Positions 54,257 through 63,480 are shown, counted from the stretch's first letter. The stretch is 64,000 nucleotides of DNA from Leptospira brenneri (GCF_002812125.1 NZ_NPDQ01000006.1:186001-250000); one strand, 5' to 3'. A program made the numbers and translations. The notes: generated from the sequence alone by a model not told the origin.

Positions 54257-54978
54257 TCCAACTTCACGTGGTTGTACACGTGGGGTTGGAATTCTTTTTT
54301 TCCGTATTTCAATTTAGCAATTTCAAACAAATTAGACTTTGTGTAGGGAAGGTCCGACTCCCAAGCAATTCCAAAGTCAGACTCTTTATAACCTGATTCA
54401 TATTGTAAGGGAAAAAGAGATTTCCCATCATAAAAATATAACAATCTGTGATTTGCCGAACGATCTTTTGGTGAAGGTGTATTGGAACATGGGAATGCTT
54501 TTTTCCAGTCTTTATTGATTGTAGGATCAATGATTGCCTTTCCTTTCGATTGGCAATTAAATTCAGTAATCGAATCAGTTTTGAATAAAACCCAGTCCGT
54601 TGATTTTTCAAAACTTCCTTTTCCTTCTTTCCATTGGAATTCCGAATGATCTTCATAGACCTTCCACTCAGACCAAGTTTTTGTGAATTTAGAATTGGGT
54701 TGTAAATGGATGACTTCTTTCCAATAAAGATGATAGTCTTTGGATCCATAAGCAGATTTTTTTTCTGTTGGTCTTAGATAAAATCCAAGGGTAATTTTTT
54801 GGTCTCTCGGGAAATCGGAAGGAAGTGATCTGATCCAATCGATCTTCGGTGCACAGTTGGTATTGAGGAAGAGTAGAAAACCGGAAAGAATCAAAAGGAT
54901 TCTTCCCGATCTTTCAAACGGTCTACTTTCCTGAAGTGAGGATTTAAAATTGGAAGTAGATAAAATCTTGTCCACCAT
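54253..54978 (-). CDS. lipoprotein of unknown function
   Basis: About 241 residues from the ATG at 54978, with a long N-terminal region before a hydrophobic segment and lipobox (FLLFLNTNCAPK, Cys near 42). The mature part has a regular pattern of Trp, Lys and Tyr residues (SKFTKTWSEWKVYEDHSEFQ) suggesting a beta-rich fold. No family recognised. It overlaps the end of the MBOAT gene by 35 bases and is probably co-transcribed with it. Shorter starts nearer the lipobox are possible. Confidence 0.55.
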   Translation of the reverse strand: MVDKILSTSNFKSSLQESRPFERSGRILLILSGFLLFLNTNCAPKIDWIRSLPSDFPRDQKITLGFYLRPTEKKSAYGSKDYHLYWKEVIHLQPNSKFTKTWSEWKVYEDHSEFQWKEGKGSFEKSTDWVLFKTDSITEFNCQSKGKAIIDPTINKDWKKAFPCSNTPSPKDRSANHRLLYFYDGKSLFPLQYESGYKESDFGIAWESDLPYTKSNLFEIAKLKYGKKEFQPHVYNHVKLD

Positions 54979-56371
54979 CTCCAAAAATTCCGAGTAGAAG
55001 TAAGATGACTACTGCCAGGAAAGGAAGGAGGATATTTTGGTAAGGTTTGAGTTTTTCATACACAAAGTTTGAGTATTGGAACCAGTTGAACATTAGGCCA
55101 AGAGCAATAAAGGTAGGAAGTTCATCCACGCGACTTAAAGTTTCGCCGGTATTACGGAAGGTCAAAACACCTTTAAAAATTTCATAGGCTACATTCATCG
55201 ATTCGTCTCCCCGTGCGGCAGCTCGGAAAAAAACGCCCGAAAAACAGAATATTACGAAAACAACTATGGTTCGTATGATCCCCACAAAAGGAAGGGTATC
55301 TGGAAGGAATTTTTTCTTTCCCCGGCCTAAATACAATGACCTTTCAATCCAAATCAAAGCACCTAAGTAAGCTCCCCAAAATACAAAGGCCCAGTTAGCG
55401 CCATGCCATAAACCACCAAGGCACATGGTAATGAATGAGTTTAAGTTGGAGCGAAAGATCGATCCTTTACTTCCACCAAGTGGGATATAAATATAATCCC
55501 TTAACCAAGAAGAAAGTGTGATATGCCATCTAGACCAAAGCTCTCGAAAGGATTGGGAAAAAAACGGTCCTTGGAAGTTTTCTGGAATTTCATAACCGAG
55601 GAGATTTGCTGAACCTCTAGCCATATCAGTGTATCCCGAAAAGTCACAATACACTTGTACGGCGAAGGCGAGAACACTAAAAAATATCGAAAAACTATCA
55701 AACTTGGCCGGATCCATAAAGATCGGAGAGATGATGGGAGAAATGTTTTCTGCAATGATTACCTTTTTAAAGAGACCACCAATGATGAGAAAAAGACCTT
55801 TTTTCATTCGGTCTGAATCGATGGTAGGGTGATCGAGTTGTGGAAGGAAATCTTGCGAACGCATGATTGGTCCCGCAATGAGTTGCGGGAAGAAAAGAAT
55901 GAATAGAAAATAGTCCACTGCGGACATTCTTTTTTCTATAATTCCTCTATGAATATCCACTTGTACTGCAATGATTTGGAACGTATAAAAACTAATCGCT
56001 AAAGGTAAAAATATACTCCAAGACCCGGCTATTTCTTTAAAGGCTGGATAACCAGTGAGTGAAAATAGTGAACCCGTTACGAAGTAAAAGTATTTAAAGA
56101 AACCTAAGTTGATTAAGTTTAAAACAACAATGGCAAATAACAGATGGTTATGTGCTTCGCCTTTGTCTTTTTTTCGAAAAATCCATTCACTAAACCCATA
56201 GTTGACAAGGATAACTAAAAGGAAGTGAAACAAAAAAGGAAAACTGAAATATGCATAAAAAATTAAGGAAGAAATGACAAGTAATGGTTTTCTTCCTTTT
56301 TGTGGGATATTCCAGTAAATTAAATATGTAAAAGCAAAAAGAATTAAATAAGGAATCGAATTAAATAACAT
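54944..56371 (-). CDS. MBOAT family membrane O-acyltransferase (AlgI/DltB-like)
   Basis: A 475-residue protein with about 11-12 TMs. MBOAT features are PLAISFYTFQIIAVQVDIHR, FFPQLIAGPIMR, QVYCDFSGYTDMARGSANLL, FSQSFRELWSRWHITLSSWL and GLWHGANWAFVFWG with the catalytic His. It would transfer acyl (for example acetyl) groups across the inner membrane to a surface glycan. The adjacent lipoprotein could be a partner, but no AlgJ/X-like hydrolase is visible. Confidence 0.93.
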   Translation of the reverse strand: MLFNSIPYLILFAFTYLIYWNIPQKGRKPLLVISSLIFYAYFSFPFLFHFLLVILVNYGFSEWIFRKKDKGEAHNHLLFAIVVLNLINLGFFKYFYFVTGSLFSLTGYPAFKEIAGSWSIFLPLAISFYTFQIIAVQVDIHRGIIEKRMSAVDYFLFILFFPQLIAGPIMRSQDFLPQLDHPTIDSDRMKKGLFLIIGGLFKKVIIAENISPIISPIFMDPAKFDSFSIFFSVLAFAVQVYCDFSGYTDMARGSANLLGYEIPENFQGPFFSQSFRELWSRWHITLSSWLRDYIYIPLGGSKGSIFRSNLNSFITMCLGGLWHGANWAFVFWGAYLGALIWIERSLYLGRGKKKFLPDTLPFVGIIRTIVVFVIFCFSGVFFRAAARGDESMNVAYEIFKGVLTFRNTGETLSRVDELPTFIALGLMFNWFQYSNFVYEKLKPYQNILLPFLAVVILLLLGIFGDGGQDFIYFQF

Positions 56372-56390
56372 TGATTAGTTTGCCTTGAAA

Positions 56391-57389
56391 TTATAGATCC
56401 CAAAGATAATGAAATTTAGAACTGGTTCCTGTTCCTAAAATTTTATCAGCAATTCCTAAAGAAAAAGGGTTTTTGGTGGTATCTGTTGCTTGATAGATAT
56501 TCTCCACACGACCCTTTCCTCTTTGGTAAGTAATGACACGTGGATTTCCGTTACGATTGCCTTGAAATTTTGGATGTTGCATCAATTGATAAACAAAGTC
56601 ATCGAAGTATCCGATAAAATCAATCATCCCTTCTTTTTTAGCTTGTTCCGCAGTGAAGATCCTTCCGTCGCAAATTTCTTTCAGTCGGCTTTCGCTTACG
56701 TTGGTTCTTCCTTTTTTGACAACTTCAAAGAAACGACCATACAAACTATCGATGATAGATTGGAGGATTTTTCTTTGTTCTGGGGTCATTTCAGTGATCG
56801 GAGAACCTAAAGCTTTGTTCGGACCAGAAGTAAAAGATTGGTCTTTTACACCGATTTTGTCTAGACCCTCTTTGACATTGAACCCAGACATGATGACTCC
56901 CACGGACCCAGTAACAGTTGTTGGGTGAGCACCAATGGCATCAGTCGCCATAGAGATGTAGTAGGCACCACTGGCAGCTGTATCCATAAATCCTGCAAAT
57001 ACAGGAATGGATTTTCTTGTTTTAAACTTTAAAACTTCTTGGTAAATGATATCACTCGCGGTAACGGTTCCACCAGGGGAATTGATTTTTAAAATCACAC
57101 CCTTCACATCTGGATCTCTTTCTGCATACTTTAGAGATTCTTTGATCCGTGCGACCATGGACTCAGTAGGTGGTCCAAAAAAAGATTCTTTGGAATCGTC
57201 AGAAATCATTCCCTCAATGGAGATGATGACGATTTTTTCTTGATCCCTACCGGCGATCAGTTTCTCTTCGAAATCAGCCTTGCCACTTTGCGGTAACAAG
57301 TTCATACTGTTCCCAATGACACAAGATTCGGTAAAAAGAACCGAAAGCAGAACGACAAAAACGAAAAGAAAAGGCTTTCTTGAAGGCAT
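56391..57389 (-). CDS. sppA: signal peptide peptidase SppA-type protease (S49)
   Basis: From the ATG at 57389 (after AAAGG) it has 332 residues. It starts with a lipoprotein-like leader (MPSRKPFLFVFVVLLSVLFT, then ESC). The S49 core includes LKINSPGGTVTASD, the Ser nucleophile in DTAASGAYYISMATD, TVTGSVGVIMSG and the probable catalytic Lys in SGPNKALGSP. It would degrade signal peptides or other membrane peptides. A 13-residue upstream extension exists but lacks a ribosome-binding site. Located 19 bases after the MBOAT start on the same strand orientation, it may be co-transcribed upstream of it. Confidence 0.9.
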   Translation of the reverse strand: MPSRKPFLFVFVVLLSVLFTESCVIGNSMNLLPQSGKADFEEKLIAGRDQEKIVIISIEGMISDDSKESFFGPPTESMVARIKESLKYAERDPDVKGVILKINSPGGTVTASDIIYQEVLKFKTRKSIPVFAGFMDTAASGAYYISMATDAIGAHPTTVTGSVGVIMSGFNVKEGLDKIGVKDQSFTSGPNKALGSPITEMTPEQRKILQSIIDSLYGRFFEVVKKGRTNVSESRLKEICDGRIFTAEQAKKEGMIDFIGYFDDFVYQLMQHPKFQGNRNGNPRVITYQRGKGRVENIYQATDTTKNPFSLGIADKILGTGTSSKFHYLWDL

Positions 57390-57444
57390 ACAAACCTTTC
57401 TAAGATGGCAAACTATGGCTTCAATCATTTTTGGGAGATAAATC

Positions 57445-58341
57445 TTGTACCAACTAAAAACAAAACAGTCCAGTTTTGAGACCCACCCAACAGGTGGCGG
57501 GCAATGGCTTGGTTTGCATCTCCTATCCCCGGTGGACGGAAAACCTGTTTCCGTGGTTTCGGGGCACAGGGCTCCTGACCCGTTTTTTGCTTCTGGCTCG
57601 TTTTTGATGTTTCCATGGGTGAATCGTTTGGAGCCGAATCCCTGGGCCCGAGAGCCATTTTACCCGAGTACCCACTGGCTCACAGATGGGAATGGAATCC
57701 CCTTACATGGGCTTTACCACAACCTTCCTAGGCACTTAGTAAAAGAAGAAATGAGTGATCATGAATCCTATGCCGAATTTGAAATGGAAATTCCCACAAA
57801 TTGGAAGGGCAGTTTACTTTCTAAAATTCAAGTAAAAGAATGTTATCATCTTTTCCCTTCGGAGTTGAAGGTCATCTACAGATTAAAGAATGAATCTGAT
57901 ACAGACTTTCCTTTTGCACTAGGAATCCATCCGTACTTTCGTTGGAATGTGGATGAATCGATAGATGATTTATTTTTATTTGGTTCTGGATTTTATAAAG
58001 TGAAACTTGGAGACTACTTACTTCCAGAAAAAATTCAGAATGATGTGATTGTACTAAATTCAGAAGAAACACTTGTTGGAAAATATTTTGATGATCTTTA
58101 TGCATCTATCGATGGAAAGGATTCTTATATCGGTATTTTTTCGATGAATAAAAAAGAAAAATTAATCATTCAAGGTGGTGATTTTTATCAAGTATATACA
58201 CCACAAGATCGAAGGTCTATAGCGATTGAACCTATGACAGGCACTGGGAATTTTTTACATTTTCCTGGTGGTAATCCTAAAACTATAAGTGCAAAGACAG
58301 AAAAAGACATAGAATTTTCAATTCGACTGGATCGTTTTTAA
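57445..58341 (+). CDS. aldose 1-epimerase-like protein (galactose mutarotase family)
   Basis: A 298-residue protein with the mutarotase-like beta-sandwich. Features are FLMFPWVNRLEPNPW, LHGLYHNLPRHL with a conserved His, and FALGIHPYFRW with the second His. The late QVYTPQDRRSIAIEPMTG block contains the catalytic-type Glu. The substrate may be a hexose or hexose-6-phosphate. The start is TTG at 57445 with GGGAGA upstream. It is divergent from sppA. Confidence 0.88.
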   Translation: MYQLKTKQSSFETHPTGGGQWLGLHLLSPVDGKPVSVVSGHRAPDPFFASGSFLMFPWVNRLEPNPWAREPFYPSTHWLTDGNGIPLHGLYHNLPRHLVKEEMSDHESYAEFEMEIPTNWKGSLLSKIQVKECYHLFPSELKVIYRLKNESDTDFPFALGIHPYFRWNVDESIDDLFLFGSGFYKVKLGDYLLPEKIQNDVIVLNSEETLVGKYFDDLYASIDGKDSYIGIFSMNKKEKLIIQGGDFYQVYTPQDRRSIAIEPMTGTGNFLHFPGGNPKTISAKTEKDIEFSIRLDRF

Positions 58342-58397
58342 AAATTTACAACTCTTTATCGAACAAACTGTCTAATGTAAGAGAGGTTAGACCAACA

Positions 58398-58607
58398 ATG
58401 TCAGATGCACTAGTGAATACATGTAAACAAATCAGTAAAAATCTATTGGAGATCAAGTATTTCGCTGAAAAGAAAAACACTAGCAGAACCTCTGTTTACC
58501 GAGCTTTACAAGATAAAAAAATTAATGAAGTTGTTATTGGTAAAAACTCACGTTTTATCATTTTGGATGATTCTGCGAAGAAGTGGAAACCTGGTAGACA
58601 GTCCTAA
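58398..58607 (+). CDS. small helix-turn-helix-like DNA-binding protein
   Basis: A 69-residue protein. The central part IKYFAEKKNTSRTSVYRAL, followed by QDKKINEVVIGKNSRFII, looks like a short helix-turn-helix of the excisionase or Arg-repressor-like kind, and the C terminus is basic (KKWKPGRQS). It has an AGAGAGG ribosome-binding site about 11 bases upstream. It may regulate a nearby gene; the target is unknown. Its last 50 bases are antisense to the end of the next gene. Confidence 0.6.
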   Translation: MSDALVNTCKQISKNLLEIKYFAEKKNTSRTSVYRALQDKKINEVVIGKNSRFIILDDSAKKWKPGRQS

Positions 58608-59406
58608 ATTCTAGTTCATTTGCTGAAAGATTTGGTTCTATCCATAGAGAATGGATGCCTGGATCTATTACATTCCAAATCTCATCAGGTACTTGATTTC
58701 GTAATGAATTTGGTAGGGTGAAGTTGAATCCTAAATAAGGTAATAGATATTCATCACTCTTAGTTTCTAGCAAATACCCAAGAAAACTATAATATACCTT
58801 CCCTAAGCTTTTGTCTTCGTGTTTGTCTCTTGTTTTGATGTACATTTCAGCAAACTTAGGGAAAGGAGCTTTGAATTCTTTTTTTGTGAATTGGTAGTTG
58901 ATCGTTTTGAGATAACCGATGCGAAAATAGAGTTTGATTTCCCCATCATAAGTAAGAATATGCGAATTTGGTAATAATTTTGGATCTAGATCCAAATTCA
59001 TGCTGATCTTTATAAATCCTAAATTCAACCAAACGATAGAAACAGGAGTTCTCCATAAACGATTCCAAAGTTTAAAAAAGAAGTTGGTATTCTTTTTTTT
59101 ATTTTTAGAATCAATCTGATCCAGTAGAATTTCCGTTAGTTGGTGTTTTTTGTTTTGGTAATACCAGTTTGGCAAAAGAAATGCCACAAGTCCTTGCCAA
59201 AACGGAAGAGACAGTTTCAAATCAAGAATCAAACTAGATTTACCAAGAGGTAAAGGTGTCGATTTCCATTCCATCACGACCGCTGGACGAAAAAAAGAAA
59301 ATCTTTGATCTTCCCATTCTAAACAGATTTGTTTCAACTCTGTCTCTGGCATAGGGAGATGCTCTAAAGAAATAGAGATGGGAAGTGTTTTTGGGAATTT
59401 CCGCAT
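58558..59406 (-). CDS. conserved protein of unknown function
   Basis: A 282-residue protein with no signal peptide and one hydrophobic stretch (LPFWQGLVAFLLPNWYY, about 70-86). The rest is of mixed alpha/beta pattern with many aromatic and Lys residues (KKNTNFFFKLWNRLW). No known domain. It convergently overlaps the small HTH gene by 50 bases and has no same-strand operon partner nearby. Confidence 0.6.
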   Translation of the reverse strand: MRKFPKTLPISISLEHLPMPETELKQICLEWEDQRFSFFRPAVVMEWKSTPLPLGKSSLILDLKLSLPFWQGLVAFLLPNWYYQNKKHQLTEILLDQIDSKNKKKNTNFFFKLWNRLWRTPVSIVWLNLGFIKISMNLDLDPKLLPNSHILTYDGEIKLYFRIGYLKTINYQFTKKEFKAPFPKFAEMYIKTRDKHEDKSLGKVYYSFLGYLLETKSDEYLLPYLGFNFTLPNSLRNQVPDEIWNVIDPGIHSLWIEPNLSANELEFRTVYQVSTSSQNHPK

Positions 59407-59440
59407 TTTTTATTCCAATCGGTCGATCTAAGATAACAAG

Positions 59441-60205
59441 ATGACTGATTTAGCATTTGAGAACCAAAATTTTTTATGGGGAAATGAAGCAGGCCCCGTT
59501 CGTATCCTTTCCGAATACCTCCATCCAAAAACAGAATTCCAATCTCATGGAATCACAGACACCATTGTCGTATTTGGATCTGCAAGAATTCCTTCTCCAG
59601 AATCTCCAAAATCAAACCCACCAACACCTTTAGATGATTTGAGTTCTTATTATGCAGAGGCCACAACTTTTGCGAAATTGATTTCTGAGTGGGCAAAAAC
59701 TTTAAAATCAGAACGCCCTGGCCGTAATCTCAATATATGCACTGGTGGGGGACCTGGAATTATGGAAGCGGGGAACCGCGGGGCAAGAGAAGCAGGAGCC
59801 AAGTCTGTGGCCCTCAACATTGTCCTCCCTCATGAACAACATGTGAATCCTTATGTGGATCCAGAACTTGCTTTCGAGTTTCATTATTTTTTTATGAGAA
59901 AACTTTGGTTTATGAAGGCTTGCCGCGGGATGATTGCCTTTCCCGGTGGATTTGGTACCTTTGATGAACTTTTCGAAACTCTGACTCTCGTCCAAACGGG
60001 AAAAAAATCTAAAATTCCGATTCTACTGTATGGGAAAGCGTTTTGGACTGAGGTCATCAATTTCAAAAAATTGGCAGAAATGCGACTGATTTCTGAGGGG
60101 GATTTAGATTTGTTTGGATTTGCGGACAGTCCTGAAGAAGCCCTTCGATTCTTTCAGGAAAAGATTCGTTTCGAATTGACCCAATCTACGGGTACAAAAA
60201 CATAG
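59441..60205 (+). CDS. LOG family protein (cytokinin riboside 5'-monophosphate phosphoribohydrolase-like)
   Basis: A 254-residue Rossmann-fold protein with the LOG motif PGGFGTFDELFETLTLVQ and the GGGPGIMEAGNRGAREAG nucleotide-binding loop. Such enzymes cleave the N-glycosidic bond of nucleotide 5'-monophosphates and are often misannotated as lysine decarboxylase. An HPxxH-like EQHVNPYVDPELAFEFHYFF segment follows. Ribosomal gene rpmB starts 18 bases downstream; co-transcription is likely. Confidence 0.93.
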   Translation: MTDLAFENQNFLWGNEAGPVRILSEYLHPKTEFQSHGITDTIVVFGSARIPSPESPKSNPPTPLDDLSSYYAEATTFAKLISEWAKTLKSERPGRNLNICTGGGPGIMEAGNRGAREAGAKSVALNIVLPHEQHVNPYVDPELAFEFHYFFMRKLWFMKACRGMIAFPGGFGTFDELFETLTLVQTGKKSKIPILLYGKAFWTEVINFKKLAEMRLISEGDLDLFGFADSPEEALRFFQEKIRFELTQSTGTKT

Positions 60206-60223
60206 CGAAACAAGGTAATAATT

Positions 60224-60508
60224 ATGGCTAGAACATGTGTAGTAACCGGAAAAGGAACGACGGCAGGGAATAATGTTTCCCATTCTCATAAAAAGAACCG
60301 CCGTATCTGGAAGGTGAATGTGATCACAAAGAAAATCTTTTTGGAAGACGAGAACCGTTGGGTTCGCGTAAAGATTTCTACACGTGCTTTGCGAACTCTT
60401 CGTAAAAAAGGTTTGAAAGTGGCAATCAAAGACCACGGTGGCGATCTTGCTGCTATCACTCCTAAAAAATACGTAGGAATCACTCCAAAAGCACAACCAG
60501 CAGCTTAA
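60224..60508 (+). CDS. rpmB: 50S ribosomal protein L28
   Basis: A 94-residue protein starting [20 protein letters not shown] with the L28 pattern [25 protein letters not shown] and a basic C terminus. The CxxC zinc pair seen in some L28 proteins is reduced to one Cys, so it is a zinc-independent form. The AAGG ribosome-binding site fits. A weak AT-rich inverted repeat (CTTAAA/TTTAAG, near 60504-60519) follows the stop. Confidence 0.97.
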   Translation: MARTCVVTGKGTTAGNNVSHSHKKNRRIWKVNVITKKIFLEDENRWVRVKISTRALRTLRKKGLKVAIKDHGGDLAAITPKKYVGITPKAQPAA

Positions 60509-60531
60509 ATTTTTTTAAGTTCGCTTGTGGA

Positions 60532-61173
60532 TTGAAACAATCCAAAAAAACACCCAAAGTCACCGAAGTCTACCGTCTCTTAGAGGCGGAGTTCGGTGTC
60601 GTAGAAACCCCCCTTCATTTTTCTAAACCCTACGAGCTTGCGATCGCTGTCATTTTAAGTGCACAGTGTACGGATGAACGAGTGAACACTGTCACACCTG
60701 AACTCTTTCGCACCTTTCCCACTCTCGAATCCTTTGCCAAAGCACCTCTTGCGGCCATAGAGAAAAAAATCTTCTCCACTGGGTTTTATAAAAATAAAGC
60801 CAAAAGCATCCAAGGTTTTGCTCGTATGGTTCTAGATCAGTTTGGTGGTGAGATTCCCAAAACGATGGAAGAGGCAATTAAACTTCCAGGGTTTGGAAGA
60901 AAAACCGCCAATGTTGTCCTTGCTGAAATTTATGGAGTGGTGGAAGGGTTTGTCGTCGACACTCATGTCAAACGACTCACCAAGCGTTTGGGTTTCACGA
61001 ATAAAACTGATCCCGTACAAATTGAACGGGAAATGATGAAGATCACTCCTAAGGAGATTTGCCGAAACCTATCTCTGTACCTAATATTTCTCGGTCGTAA
61101 GAACTGCCAAGCCCGCCGGACATTTTGTTCGACTTGTCCTCTCGCTTCCCTATGTCCTTCGTTTTCGGAGTAG
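60532..61173 (+). CDS. nth: endonuclease III (DNA N-glycosylase/AP lyase)
   Basis: Base-excision repair enzyme for oxidised pyrimidines. At 213 residues it is the usual length. It has the HhH motif IKLPGFGRKTANVVL with the catalytic Lys, the catalytic Asp in GFVVDTHVKRLTKRLGF, and the C-terminal [4Fe-4S] Cys cluster (CQARRTFCSTCPLASLC). The start is TTG at 60532, 23 bases after rpmB. Its last 125 bases are antisense to the end of the next gene, which begins on the minus strand. Confidence 0.96.
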   Translation: MKQSKKTPKVTEVYRLLEAEFGVVETPLHFSKPYELAIAVILSAQCTDERVNTVTPELFRTFPTLESFAKAPLAAIEKKIFSTGFYKNKAKSIQGFARMVLDQFGGEIPKTMEEAIKLPGFGRKTANVVLAEIYGVVEGFVVDTHVKRLTKRLGFTNKTDPVQIEREMMKITPKEICRNLSLYLIFLGRKNCQARRTFCSTCPLASLCPSFSE

Positions 61174-61882
61174 GTTTTTCTAATCCTTCTTCTGTTTCCG
61201 ATTCTTTTCTTTGTTTCCAAGAACGATTACGATCTGTTAAGTTGATCGATTCTAATTTATAATCCAATCGAATTAGATTTCTTTTGCGGAAGAATAAGTT
61301 CAATGTTCCAAGCCTTCCATAATCTTTGGGGCATTCGATTTGATGGACATTGGAAAGATAACGAAATCGGCTTTGCGGTTTTCCTTCTACAAGGAGGAAG
61401 AGAGGAAGTTCTGGATGGTTTTGCCATGGAAGGAGGGGGATTTTGGTTTCATCATCGGCACTCACATAAACAATCCAACCATCATAGTCTTCTATATTTT
61501 TGACATCGATGAGTTCTTGGATGGAACCTAAACCTAGTTTCACGGGGCCATGGTTCATTTCTCTTGGTTTTCCGAGTGTGAATCCATCAAAAGGAAATTC
61601 TAATGGTTTGTCTTTCGGGGTAAAAGGATACAACATGTATCCTTTCCCTCGTTTTAAATCCAAATCCATCTTTTCTCGTTCTACAAATCCAAGAAGGGAA
61701 CTTAAGCCTCCGCGGCCTTCCTCATCCATCCTTGTGAAGAGTTCTTTGTCACAATGGAAAAAAATACGAAGGGGGCGGTCTTCTAAACTGGGATGGGCTC
61801 CTGCCGTAGAGATGAGGAGAAAAATCCCGAATGTAATGCAAGATGAGAGGAATCTACCAAGAAAAGAAAGACGGATATTCAT
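61049..61882 (-). CDS. secreted protein of unknown function
   Basis: A 277-residue protein with a signal peptide (MNIRLSFLGRFLSSCITFGI, continuing to about AGA). The mature part has a DUF-like alpha/beta region (about 30-200: LRIFFHCDKELFTRMDEEG, LGLGSIQELIDVKNIEDYDG) and a Lys/Glu/Asp-rich tail (EEGLEKPTPKTKDIGKRED). No family recognised. The tail region (about the last 42 residues) is coded opposite the nth Cys-cluster region, so its composition may be constrained by, or an artefact of, that overlap; a shorter protein ending upstream is not available in frame. Confidence 0.6.
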   Translation of the reverse strand: MNIRLSFLGRFLSSCITFGIFLLISTAGAHPSLEDRPLRIFFHCDKELFTRMDEEGRGGLSSLLGFVEREKMDLDLKRGKGYMLYPFTPKDKPLEFPFDGFTLGKPREMNHGPVKLGLGSIQELIDVKNIEDYDGWIVYVSADDETKIPLLPWQNHPELPLFLLVEGKPQSRFRYLSNVHQIECPKDYGRLGTLNLFFRKRNLIRLDYKLESINLTDRNRSWKQRKESETEEGLEKPTPKTKDIGKREDKSNKMSGGLGSSYDREILGTEIGFGKSP

Positions 61883-61975
61883 AAATTAAGACCTTGGTTC
61901 TAAGAACGGAAGAAATCGAATCAGAATGAACCAAAAAACCTTCCGTCTGTCTAATCTAAGGGTAGAAAGGATGCC

Positions 61976-62887
61976 ATGAACTTCTTTAAAAACCTAATTC
62001 TCTACGCTAAAATGGTCAAATTTTCTCACACACTCTTTGCTCTCCCTTTTGCAGGGATTAGTTTCATCCTAGCTTACCTTGAATCCACCTTGGATACGGG
62101 AGACCTCCTTAGGATTGGGGCCCTTGTCCTTGTTTGTATGGTGAGTGCTCGAAGTGCTGCCATGGGATTCAACCGGTATGTAGATTCGGAAATTGATGAA
62201 AAGAACCCAAGAACACAAAATAGAGAGATCCCTTCTGGAAAAATCTCCAAACTTTCGGCTCTTCTTTTTATAGGACTTTCTTCCTTCATTTTTATCTTTG
62301 CCAGTTTCTTTGTTAATAAACTTGCTTTTCTGTTATCTTTCCCGGCTCTTTTTGTTTTATTTCTTTATTCACTGACCAAACGGTTTACTCTGTTTTGTCA
62401 TTTGGTTTTGGGATTTGCCATTTCTCTTGCTCCCCTTGGTGCTTGGATTGCCATCACAGAAACTGTAAATTTGGTTCCCATTCTTTTTTCATTGGGTTTA
62501 CTTTTTCATATTTCCGCCTTTGATGTGTTATATGCCATTCAAGATATGGACTTTGATGCGAAAGAAAACTTACATAGCATTCCTTCTCGTCTCGGTGAAA
62601 CGAAGTCTCGGATGATTGCTGTGATTTTACATATTTTCTCTTTTGTATTTTTTATTTTTGCAGGGATTAGTGCAGGGCTTGGGGTGATGTATTTTCTCAT
62701 CCTTTCTGTGATTGGAATTTTGGTTTTGTATGAACATAAAATTTCTTACGAGTACAAATCCAAAGATTTGCCGATGGTTTTTTACCAAATCAATTCTTGG
62801 ATCAGTGTGGTTTTATTCCTTGCGATTCTTTTTGATAAGTGGAACGAATTTTTATTAAAAGTTTCTTCTGGAATTAGTTTTCGATGA
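61976..62887 (+). CDS. UbiA family prenyltransferase
   Basis: A 303-residue polytopic enzyme with the two Asp-rich motifs: [20 protein letters not shown] in loop 2 and [20 protein letters not shown] in loop 6. It attaches an isoprenoid chain to an aromatic acceptor: 4-hydroxybenzoate in ubiquinone synthesis, or the corresponding acceptor (MqnP type) in the futalosine route to menaquinone. Leptospira uses menaquinone, so the latter is plausible. It overlaps the UbiX-like gene by four bases (ATGA). Confidence 0.92.
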   Translation: MNFFKNLILYAKMVKFSHTLFALPFAGISFILAYLESTLDTGDLLRIGALVLVCMVSARSAAMGFNRYVDSEIDEKNPRTQNREIPSGKISKLSALLFIGLSSFIFIFASFFVNKLAFLLSFPALFVLFLYSLTKRFTLFCHLVLGFAISLAPLGAWIAITETVNLVPILFSLGLLFHISAFDVLYAIQDMDFDAKENLHSIPSRLGETKSRMIAVILHIFSFVFFIFAGISAGLGVMYFLILSVIGILVLYEHKISYEYKSKDLPMVFYQINSWISVVLFLAILFDKWNEFLLKVSSGISFR

Positions 62888-63480
62888 AACTCGTTGTGGG
62901 TCTTGCGGGAGCTAGCGGCAGTATTTATGCAGCCAGGTTCCTTCGTGCTCTCTATGAATTAGAGGGCGAGACTTTTATTACAGCAAGTCCCGCTTCTTTA
63001 CGTATTTTTTCCGAAGAGTACGAAACAAAGGTGGAGTCGGCAGAAGACATTTTATCTTTTGTAGAAACCAAATGGAAAACAAAACCCAAACACAAGTTTC
63101 ATATACGTAATTTTTTTGATATTGGGTCTGACATTGCCAGTGGTTCCAACACTTGGGACGCGATGGTAGTGATTCCTTGTAGTATGAAAACTGTCGCTTC
63201 GATGTCAGCGGGTCTTACTGAAAACTTGATTGAAAGAGCGGCCGATGTCACTCTCAAAGAGAGAAGAAGACTTATCATTGTTCCCAGGGAAACACCTTAC
63301 AATAGAATTCATTTAAAAAATCTTTTGGCACTAGATGAAGCGGGAGCGATCATCCTTCCCGCATCCCCAGGGTTTTACCAAATGCCAAAAACCTTAGACG
63401 ATCTTGGAGATTTTATTGCTGGAAGGATCCTGAATCTAATAGGTGTGAACCAAACACTTTTTCCTAAGTGGTTGGGGTAA
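62884..63480 (+). CDS. ubiX: UbiX-type flavin prenyltransferase
   Basis: A 198-residue flavoprotein making prenylated FMN, the cofactor of UbiD-type decarboxylases. Signatures are [59 protein letters not shown] and [12 protein letters not shown]. It is coupled to the UbiA-type gene, supporting quinone synthesis. No UbiD partner is in the window. Convergent overlap with the thioesterase gene is 17 bases. Confidence 0.94.
   Translation: MKLVVGLAGASGSIYAARFLRALYELEGETFITASPASLRIFSEEYETKVESAEDILSFVETKWKTKPKHKFHIRNFFDIGSDIASGSNTWDAMVVIPCSMKTVASMSAGLTENLIERAADVTLKERRRLIIVPRETPYNRIHLKNLLALDEAGAIILPASPGFYQMPKTLDDLGDFIAGRILNLIGVNQTLFPKWLG

Noticed and set aside
54265..54282. Two CACGTG palindromes as an operator
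   Set aside because: They fall in the last codons of the lipoprotein gene, far from any promoter, and are probably chance.
60504..60520. CTTAAA/TTTAAG inverted repeat after rpmB as a terminator
   Set aside because: The stem is short and purely A/T, so it would be unstable, and nth starts only 23 bases after the rpmB stop.
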